Of a DNA stretch of 11,370 nt, positions 6,841-11,370 are shown piece after piece (positions within the stretch are counted from its first letter, which is position 1; each line of letters begins with the position of its first letter). Position numbers and translations under genes: made by a program. Source of the stretch: Acidaminococcaceae bacterium (GTDB lineage: Bacteria; Bacillota; Negativicutes; Acidaminococcales; Acidaminococcaceae). Where the stretch lies: positions 1 to 11,370 of the forward strand of contig JALCSJ010000061.1 of the NCBI GenBank assembly GCA_022653215.1, written 5' to 3'. A model generated the notes under the pieces. That model saw nothing but the letters and a program-made list of their open reading frames with translations, searched no databases and had not been told where the DNA came from.

Positions 6841-8187
6841 TTATTTTACTTCCTTCCTTACCCGAATAGCATTAGCATGAGCCTTCAATCCCTCTGTTTC
6901 AGCCATGGCAATAATATCATCAGCAACATTGGCAAGTGCTTCTTTAGTATAAGCAATTATGCCTGTTTTCTTTAAAAAGGTTTCTACATTTAAGCAGGAA
7001 TAAAAACGTGCTGTTCCCCCTGTTGGCAGAATATGGTTTGTTCCTGCATAGTAGTCTCCCAAAGGTTCCGGGGAATACTGTCCCAGGAAAATAGACCCGG
7101 CATTACGAATAAAAGGTAAAACAGCAAATGGTTCTTTAGTATTTATTTCCAAATGTTCCGGTGCTGATAAATTAGCCATTTCTATAACTGTGTCCAGATC
7201 TTTGGCTACAATTATTTTTCCTTGTTGTGCCAAAGCTTGGGCTGCAATTTCTTTTCTGGGTAATTTAGCCAATTGGTTTTCTACTTCTTTACCAACAGCT
7301 TTAGCCAGTTTCATATCATCGGTAATTAAAATAGCAGAAGCCAAGGGATCGTGTTCTGCCTGACTCAGTAAATCTGCGGCCAGATATTTATAATTTGCAG
7401 TTTTATCAGCCACAATTAAAATTTCGCTGGGACCTGCTAACATATCAATGTCGCAATGACCAATAACAGCCTTTTTGGCTAAAGTAACGAAAATATTGCC
7501 CGGTCCTGTTATTTTATTTACTTGTGGAACTGTCTCTGTGCCAAAAGCCATAGCTGCTACAGCTTGGGCGCCACCCATTTTGTATATTTCCGTTACACCG
7601 ATTTCTTTAGCAGTTACTAAAACATAGGGATTGATTTTGCCGTTTCTGCCCGCAGGAGCTGCCATAATAATTTTAGGTACGCCTGCTACTTTAGCAGGTA
7701 CTGCATTCATAATAACACTGGAAGGATATGCAGCGGTACCGCCGGGAACATATAAACCAACAGAATCAAGAGGTGTGATTTTTTGTCCCAGCATAGAGCC
7801 GTAGGCTCTGTTCGTCAGCCAGGATTTCGGCATTTGCTCTTTATGGAATTTCCAGACATTGGCAATAGCCCTTCTGATTGCTTCCATAACACTTTTATCA
7901 ACCAATTTCTCTGCTTCGGCAAATTCTTTTTTGCTGACTCTGATATTGCGTTTGCTGACGCCGGCTTTATCCAGTAAATTCGTATAATAGAAAAGTTTCT
8001 TATCCCCTTCATTTTTTACGTCTTCCACAATCTTATCTACAACCTGGCCTGCCGTCAAAGGAGCGCCGAACATTTCCGTTACTCCTGCTTGAACTCTGGG
8101 TGAAAGGACTACTTGATCAAAAGACTTTTTTCTCATTAAGTCGCTTATTTGTTGTGCTGTTAATTTTCTTCCGTCTGTAATTTTCAT
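6841..8187 (-). CDS. hisD: Histidinol dehydrogenase
   Basis: HisD carries out the last two oxidations, histidinol to histidinal to histidine, with two NAD+. The 448-aa protein has the full family signature. The residues corresponding to the Zn ligands are Q276 and H279 (in SQAEHDPLAS), D378 (GDYYAGTNH) and H437 (KAHANAI); the catalytic pair is E344-H345 in SAPEHLEI. The PROSITE-like region KITGPGNIFVTLAKK precedes CDIDMLAGPSEILIVAD. The ATG at 8187 overlaps the hisG stop as ATGA and has GGAGG in the last hisG codons. The C-terminus (VRKEVK) ends 1 nt before hisC. Confidence 0.98.
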   Translation of the reverse strand: MKITDGRKLTAQQISDLMRKKSFDQVVLSPRVQAGVTEMFGAPLTAGQVVDKIVEDVKNEGDKKLFYYTNLLDKAGVSKRNIRVSKKEFAEAEKLVDKSVMEAIRRAIANVWKFHKEQMPKSWLTNRAYGSMLGQKITPLDSVGLYVPGGTAAYPSSVIMNAVPAKVAGVPKIIMAAPAGRNGKINPYVLVTAKEIGVTEIYKMGGAQAVAAMAFGTETVPQVNKITGPGNIFVTLAKKAVIGHCDIDMLAGPSEILIVADKTANYKYLAADLLSQAEHDPLASAILITDDMKLAKAVGKEVENQLAKLPRKEIAAQALAQQGKIIVAKDLDTVIEMANLSAPEHLEINTKEPFAVLPFIRNAGSIFLGQYSPEPLGDYYAGTNHILPTGGTARFYSCLNVETFLKKTGIIAYTKEALANVADDIIAMAETEGLKAHANAIRVRKEVK

Positions 8188-8834
8188 TTTATATTCTCCT
8201 CCACCATAACTTTTTGCAAATCTTCAACCAATTTTTTTATACGGTTAAATTGTAATTTGAAGCTTACTTTATTAGCTATCAATCTGGCCGTAGCCGGTTG
8301 TACCACCGCTATTTCCTCCAAATTGTTTTCCTTTAGGGTAGTTCCAGTTTCCACTATATCCACAATCATTTCGCTAAGACCAACAATGGGTGCCAATTCA
8401 ATAGAACCATTTAGTTTGATAATAGTCATCTGCATCCCTGCTTTATTAAAAAATTCGGATGCACAATTAGGATATTTAGTTGCCACTCTTAGATGAGCAT
8501 AGTCTGTTAATTTAGCCCGTTTTTTTGCTTTTGGTACCGCTACCATTAAACGGCATTTACCATATTTCATATCTAACAGTTCATAAATATCTTTCTTTTC
8601 TTCCAAAAGTACGTCTTTACCGATAATACCAATGTCGGCTGCTCCGTATTCAACGTAAGTAGGCAAATCCATGGTTTTAACGATAATAAATTTCACTTTG
8701 CTTACTTCATTGGTAATAACCAATTTACGAGAATCTTCCACTACATTATCTGCACTATAACCAACTTTGGCTAATAACTCCACAGATTTGGCAAAAAGCT
8801 TGCCCTTAGGCAAAGCAATTGTTAAATAAGGCAT
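8184..8834 (-). CDS. hisG: ATP phosphoribosyltransferase catalytic subunit, short form
   Basis: HisG condenses ATP and PRPP to PR-ATP, the first and feedback-controlled step of the pathway. At 216 aa it is the short form (HisG-S), which lacks the C-terminal ACT-like histidine-binding domain of the roughly 290-300 aa long form, so it needs HisZ for activity and regulation. HisZ is the immediately preceding gene. Visible motifs are ALPKGKLF (7-14), ADIGIIGKDVL (66-76), RVATKYPNCA (116-125), NGSIELAP (142-149) and the PRPP-binding loop DIVETGTTLKENNL (159-172). It is separated from hisZ by 14 nt that contain the GAGGGG ribosome site. Confidence 0.98.
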   Translation of the reverse strand: MPYLTIALPKGKLFAKSVELLAKVGYSADNVVEDSRKLVITNEVSKVKFIIVKTMDLPTYVEYGAADIGIIGKDVLLEEKKDIYELLDMKYGKCRLMVAVPKAKKRAKLTDYAHLRVATKYPNCASEFFNKAGMQMTIIKLNGSIELAPIVGLSEMIVDIVETGTTLKENNLEEIAVVQPATARLIANKVSFKLQFNRIKKLVEDLQKVMVEENIK

Positions 8835-8848
8835 TTATCTATCCCCTC

Positions 8849-10027
8849 TTATCTTATATATACTAGCGAAGTACAATTATTTTCTAGCGTATTCTGTTCT
8901 GCTTCCATCTCATTCATCGAGCTAAAAGCGATTTTCACTTTTTTGCCCTTGGCTCTTAGTTCCATGGCCTTCTTAATAGCCGCCTGAGCGAAACCGGCTT
9001 CCCAGGCTACAAACACATCCCAGTCAGCTTTACTGCTAAAGTTTTCTTCTCTTTGGAGAGCCAGGATTATTCTGTCGATGCCCATGGCAAAGCCCGTAGC
9101 CGGACAATCCTTGCCAAAGGAACTCATCATAGTATCATAGCGGCCGCCGCCGCAAATATTAAATCCCATATCAGGAGTATATGCTTCAAAAACCATGCCT
9201 GTATAATAGTCAAAATTTCTAATTAAGCTTAAGTCAAAAGATAAATATTTTGACACTCCATAGGCCTTGGCAAAGGCAAAAATTTGCAAAAGATTTTCTA
9301 AAGCTTTATAGCTTTTTTCGTTATGAACATTTTTTTGAAGTTTCTTGAGCATATCCTGTCCATCCTGCAAAAATAGCAGCCTGCCTAAAACTCCTTTTAA
9401 TTTTTCATCTATGGATAAGGTGTTGACATAGTTTTCCAAATCTACTGCATTATGTTCCAAAACCAATTGCTTGATTTTTTCTTTTTCCTGTCCTGTAAGA
9501 TTTACTTCTTCCATGAGCCCCGCTAAAAAGCCAATATGTCCTACACTGATTTTGAATTTGTCCAAACCGGCTGTCTGCAAACTGGCAACGGCTAAAGCGA
9601 GAACCTCCGCATCAGCCATGGGTTCCGGTGTCCCCATAAGTTCTACTCCTGCTTGACTAAACTCACACTGTCTGCCGGCCTGAGTCTGCTCATACCGAAA
9701 AATATTGGCAATGTAAAATAATCTTTTAATGTCTTTTTCATCTCCCATACGAGTTGCAACCATACGGGCCAAAGGTGTTGTCATATCACTGCGCAAAACC
9801 AGTGTTCTGTTATTTCTATCTAAAAATTTCATGCTTTCTTCTGTAATACCACTACCGCCTAAAGCAAAAGTATCCAAGTATTCAAAGGTCGGTGTCTGAA
9901 CTTCTGCATATCCCCACTGAGAAAAATTGGTAGCCAAATTATCTTCCATTTTCCTTTTGGCACCGGCTTCTCCCGGCAGTAAATCTTTGGTACCATATGG
10001 TACTTGCAAAACTTTATTTTCGCTCAT
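8849..10027 (-). CDS. hisZ: ATP phosphoribosyltransferase regulatory subunit (histidyl-tRNA synthetase paralogue)
   Basis: HisZ assembles with short HisG into a hetero-octamer and provides histidine feedback. It resembles the catalytic core of histidyl-tRNA synthetase. Seen in the 392 aa: VPYGTKDLLPGEA (9-21), the motif-2 region LRSDMTTPLAR then FRYEQTQAGRQCEFSQAGVELMG (110-132), the histidine-site-like RNFDYYTGMVFEAY (270-283), GGGRYD (293-298) and the motif-3-like ATGFAMGIDRIILAL (310-324). Its length is close to other HisZ proteins and shorter than HisRS (about 420 aa). With hisG directly downstream, HisZ is much more likely than a tRNA synthetase. The ATG at 10027 overlaps the regulator gene by 14 nt, and its AAAGGAG site is inside that gene. 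Confidence 0.95.
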   Translation of the reverse strand: MSENKVLQVPYGTKDLLPGEAGAKRKMEDNLATNFSQWGYAEVQTPTFEYLDTFALGGSGITEESMKFLDRNNRTLVLRSDMTTPLARMVATRMGDEKDIKRLFYIANIFRYEQTQAGRQCEFSQAGVELMGTPEPMADAEVLALAVASLQTAGLDKFKISVGHIGFLAGLMEEVNLTGQEKEKIKQLVLEHNAVDLENYVNTLSIDEKLKGVLGRLLFLQDGQDMLKKLQKNVHNEKSYKALENLLQIFAFAKAYGVSKYLSFDLSLIRNFDYYTGMVFEAYTPDMGFNICGGGRYDTMMSSFGKDCPATGFAMGIDRIILALQREENFSSKADWDVFVAWEAGFAQAAIKKAMELRAKGKKVKIAFSSMNEMEAEQNTLENNCTSLVYIR

Positions 10028-10331
10028 TTTTTTCTGCTCCTTTGTTAAGTGCTTTTAATACTTTTTTATAACCGCCTGGGCCATAGTTTAAGCATCTGTT
10101 AACCCGGGAAACAGTTGTGCTGCTTGCTCCCGTTGTTTTAGCTATGGTAGTATATTTTTCTCCTGCTGCCAAAAGCCGTGCTACTTCCAGTCTCTGACTC
10201 ATATCCTTGACTTCACTTAAAGTACATATATCTTCAAAAAAGGCATCACACTCATCCTCATTCTTCAAACTTAAAACCGCTTTAAACAGCTGACTTACAT
10301 CGCTTTTATTCAAACAACTTCTTAATGACAT
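10014..10331 (-). CDS. YerC/YecD-type TrpR-family regulator, probable histidine operon repressor
   Basis: This small protein of 105 aa belongs to the Trp repressor-like superfamily and resembles Bacillus YerC. It has an N-terminal helical part (LFKAVLSLKNEDECDAFFEDICTL, about 15-38), the conserved MSQRLEVARLLAAG (44-57) and a helix-turn-helix YTTIAKTTGASSTTVSRVNR (60-79), followed by CLNYGPGGYKKVL. As first gene of the his operon, with a palindrome over the promoter just upstream, it is best read as an autoregulatory repressor responding to histidine. YerC-family proteins have been proposed as HisR in Firmicutes; the ligand is not shown by the sequence. A TTG at 10352 would add seven residues, but the AAGGAGG site falls inside that extension. 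The ATG at 10331, 8 nt after the site, is therefore the start. It overlaps hisZ by 14 nt. Confidence 0.9.
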   Translation of the reverse strand: MSLRSCLNKSDVSQLFKAVLSLKNEDECDAFFEDICTLSEVKDMSQRLEVARLLAAGEKYTTIAKTTGASSTTVSRVNRCLNYGPGGYKKVLKALNKGAEKNERK

Positions 10332-10381
10332 TTTGGTGACCTCCTTAGGCAACTGTTTCGCTTTTTATTTTTTACTCTACT

Positions 10382-10410
10382 ACTCTATCACACTAAAGTG
10401 ATAAAGGCAA
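10382..10410 (-). promoter_or_regulatory. Predicted promoter of the his operon
   Basis: On the minus strand TTGCCT (10410-10405) is followed by a 17-nt spacer and TAGAGT (10387-10382), preceded by TG one base upstream (extended -10 TGATAGAGT). The start would fall near 10375, leaving a leader of only about 45 nt before the regulator's ATG, too short for a T-box or attenuator. Two tandem 8-mers, TACTCTAC and TACTCTAT on the plus strand (10373-10388), cover the -10 region, so a second weak -10 shifted by 8 nt is possible. Confidence 0.6.
10386..10403. promoter_or_regulatory. Palindromic operator overlapping the his promoter
   Basis: TATCACACTAAAGTGATA has perfect 6-bp arms (TATCAC/GTGATA) around a 6-nt centre. 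Within it, shifted by one base, is a second inverted repeat CACT-AA-AGTG. It covers most of the -35/-10 spacer and the edge of the -10 box of the minus-strand his promoter, the classical place for a repressor site. The likely binder is the YerC-like protein encoded directly downstream; that assignment is inference from position. Confidence 0.65.
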
Positions 10411-10423
10411 GAACTTTTTTCCA

Positions 10424-10452
10424 TTGACAAAAGCTGGTCACTAGTGTATTAT
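10424..10452 (+). promoter_or_regulatory. Predicted sigma-A promoter of metN
   Basis: A consensus -35 TTGACA (10424-10429), a 17-nt spacer and TATTAT (10447-10452) predict a start near 10458-10461, about 16 nt before the SAM riboswitch aptamer. Its -35 box is separated from that of the divergent his promoter by only 13 bp. A perfect 8-bp palindrome CACTAGTG (10439-10446) abuts the -10 box. Confidence 0.8.
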
Positions 10453-10475
10453 TTTCCTATCAACTTTATAGAGAA

Positions 10476-10576
10476 TTTCATCGAGAGTAGCTGAGGGAAC
10501 GGCCCTATGACGCTACGGCAACCATCAGAACATGAACGGTGCCAAGTCCACCAGGCAAAAGCCTGAAAGATGAAGA
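10476..10576 (+). ncRNA. SAM-I (S-box) riboswitch aptamer
   Basis: The family landmarks occur in order: P1 strand TTCATC (10477-10482), ATCGAGAGTAGCTGAGGG, GGCCCTATGACGCTACGGCAACC, GGTGCCAAGTCC, the P4 hairpin CAGGC-AAAA-GCCTG (10552-10565) and the closing P1 strand GATGAA (10569-10574). P2 is GTAGC/GCTAC (10487-10491 with 10512-10516), and the TGAGGG...CCCTATGAC section is the kink-turn region. It binds S-adenosylmethionine and controls the downstream terminator, so metN should be off when SAM is plentiful. Confidence 0.96.
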
Positions 10577-10593
10577 AGGCAGAAACTTAAAAG

Positions 10594-10623
10594 GTCCTCT
10601 TCATTGAGAAGAGGGCTTTTTTT
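10594..10623 (+). terminator. SAM-controlled intrinsic terminator in the metN leader
   Basis: GTCCTCTTC pairs with GAAGAGGGC (10594-10602 with 10608-10616; one wobble) around loop ATTGA, followed by seven Ts (10617-10623). The competing antiterminator is visible: GATGAAGA (10569-10576), which contains the 3' strand of aptamer P1, can pair with TCTTCATT (10598-10605), and GG/CC pairs extend it beyond a one-base bulge. SAM binding holds P1 and thus allows termination. Confidence 0.92.
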
Positions 10624-10646
10624 CGAAAGACATAATGGAGGGTAAT

Positions 10647-11370
10647 ATGATTGATTTAGTTGACGTGAGTAAAACCTACCACAGTAAAAACGGGGATATC
10701 AATGCCTTGAAAGACGTAAATCTACATGTTGATAAAGGCGAAATTTATGGAATTATCGGTTTGTCCGGTGCAGGAAAAAGCACTTTGGTCCGTTGTATTA
10801 ATATGCTGGAAGTTCCTTCCAGCGGTCAAGTTATCGTTGATGAAAAAGAAATGACTACACTGAACAGTATCCAATTACGTAAAGCCAGGCAAAAAATTGG
10901 CATGATTTTCCAGCATTTTAATCTGCTGGCCTGCCGTACTGTTTATGACAACATTGCTTTTCCCCTGGAAATTCAAGGTTTGGACAAAGCAACGATTAAA
11001 GCTAAGGTTGATCCCCTTTTGGAATTAGTTGGCCTAACAGACAGAAGCAACCATTATCCATCCCAGTTATCCGGCGGACAAAAGCAAAGAGTTGGTATTG
11101 CCAGGGCTCTGGCCTCTGACCCCAAGGTTCTGCTTTGCGATGAGGCAACTTCTGCCCTGGATCCTCAAACCACCGAATCAATTTTAACCTTGCTGCGAGA
11201 CATTAACAAACGACTTCATTTAACTATAGTTATGATTACACACCAAATGCAGGTAGTCAGAGAAATCTGTGACAAGGTAGCAGTTATTGAAAACGGTGAA
11301 ATTATTGAGCAGGGAACTATGCTGGATATTTTCACTAATCCGCAAACTGCCACCACTAAAGAATTTGTTA
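10647..11370 (+). CDS. metN: Methionine ABC transporter ATP-binding protein, N-terminal part
   Basis: MetN powers uptake of D/L-methionine with permease MetI and lipoprotein MetQ, whose genes probably follow beyond the right edge. The first 241 codons are present and the frame is open at the end. Seen in order: Walker A GLSGAGKST (38-46), the Q-loop glutamine in MIFQHFNLLACRTVYDNIAFPLEI (Q89), the ABC signature LSGGQKQRVGIARALA (141-156), Walker B VLLCDEATSALDP (161-173) and the switch histidine H199 in MITHQM. The phrase QHFNLL..RTV.DN.AFPLE is characteristic of MetN-type ATPases. The C-terminal NIL/ACT-like regulatory domain would lie outside the window. The ATG has GGAGGG at 10637-10642. 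The SAM-I riboswitch upstream supports the methionine assignment over other ABC importers. Confidence 0.93.
   Translation, partial: MIDLVDVSKTYHSKNGDINALKDVNLHVDKGEIYGIIGLSGAGKSTLVRCINMLEVPSSGQVIVDEKEMTTLNSIQLRKARQKIGMIFQHFNLLACRTVYDNIAFPLEIQGLDKATIKAKVDPLLELVGLTDRSNHYPSQLSGGQKQRVGIARALASDPKVLLCDEATSALDPQTTESILTLLRDINKRLHLTIVMITHQMQVVREICDKVAVIENGEIIEQGTMLDIFTNPQTATTKEFV

Noticed and set aside
8849..10027. Histidyl-tRNA synthetase (hisS) instead of hisZ
   Set aside because: The protein is shorter than HisRS, is followed by a short-form HisG that requires HisZ, and sits at the head of the his structural genes.
975..10027. Plus-strand open frames of 60-110 codons inside the his and glm genes
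   Set aside because: All lie antisense to genes with full family motifs, show no recognisable motifs of their own, and are explained as shadows of the real coding frames.
10332..10352. TTG start for the YerC-like regulator giving seven extra residues
   Set aside because: The AAGGAGG ribosome site lies inside the extension and the downstream ATG at 10331 is 8 nt after it.
10332..10475. Histidine T-box or attenuator leader for the his operon
   Set aside because: The predicted leader is about 45 nt, with no T-box consensus, specifier stem, His-codon run or terminator on the minus strand.

Overview
The window looks like chromosomal DNA of a low-to-moderate GC member of the Bacillota (Firmicutes). 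Indicators are a glmS ribozyme, a SAM-I (S-box) riboswitch with an intrinsic terminator, a short-form HisG with a separate HisZ, a YerC-type TrpR-family regulator at the head of the his operon, a fused HisIE, and strong AGGAGG-type ribosome binding sites. I cannot name the genus; Clostridia or Negativicutes are plausible guesses.

Layout. Almost everything from 1 to 10331 is on the minus strand and reads right to left: yerC/hisR-like regulator, hisZ, hisG, hisD, hisC, hisB, hisH, hisA, hisF, hisIE, glmM, then glmS (its C-terminal part lies beyond base 1). The ten genes from yerC to hisIE are packed with 4-nt ATGA overlaps, 1-nt gaps or very short spacers, so they form one transcription unit. 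glmM follows hisIE after 13 nt with its own ribosome binding site and no visible promoter or terminator, so it appears to be the last gene of the his operon. Between glmM and glmS lie 341 bases holding a good sigma-A promoter, a strong 5'-leader hairpin and a glmS self-cleaving ribozyme. To the right, 10332-10646 is a divergent regulatory region. It carries the his promoter and a palindromic operator on the minus strand, and the methionine promoter, SAM-I riboswitch and terminator on the plus strand. The plus-strand gene is metN, which runs off the right end.

Function. HisG/HisZ, HisIE, HisA, HisH/HisF, HisB, HisC and HisD cover every step from PRPP + ATP to histidine except dephosphorylation of histidinol phosphate; HisB is the dehydratase only, so that phosphatase must be encoded elsewhere. 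GlmS and GlmM supply glucosamine-6-phosphate and glucosamine-1-phosphate for cell-wall UDP-GlcNAc. MetN is the ATPase of a methionine importer switched off by S-adenosylmethionine.

Three control modes sit in the window: a protein repressor (inferred) for his, a metabolite-sensing ribozyme for glmS and a metabolite-sensing terminator for metN. I found no mobile element, CRISPR array, tRNA or rRNA, and no clearly novel system. The points most worth a second look are regulatory: the his/met divergent promoter pair, the glmM-his linkage with a ribozyme downstream, and the glmS leader hairpin. Three starts were placed downstream of the longest open frame, because the Shine-Dalgarno sequence lies inside the extended frame (hisA, hisB and the yerC-like gene).
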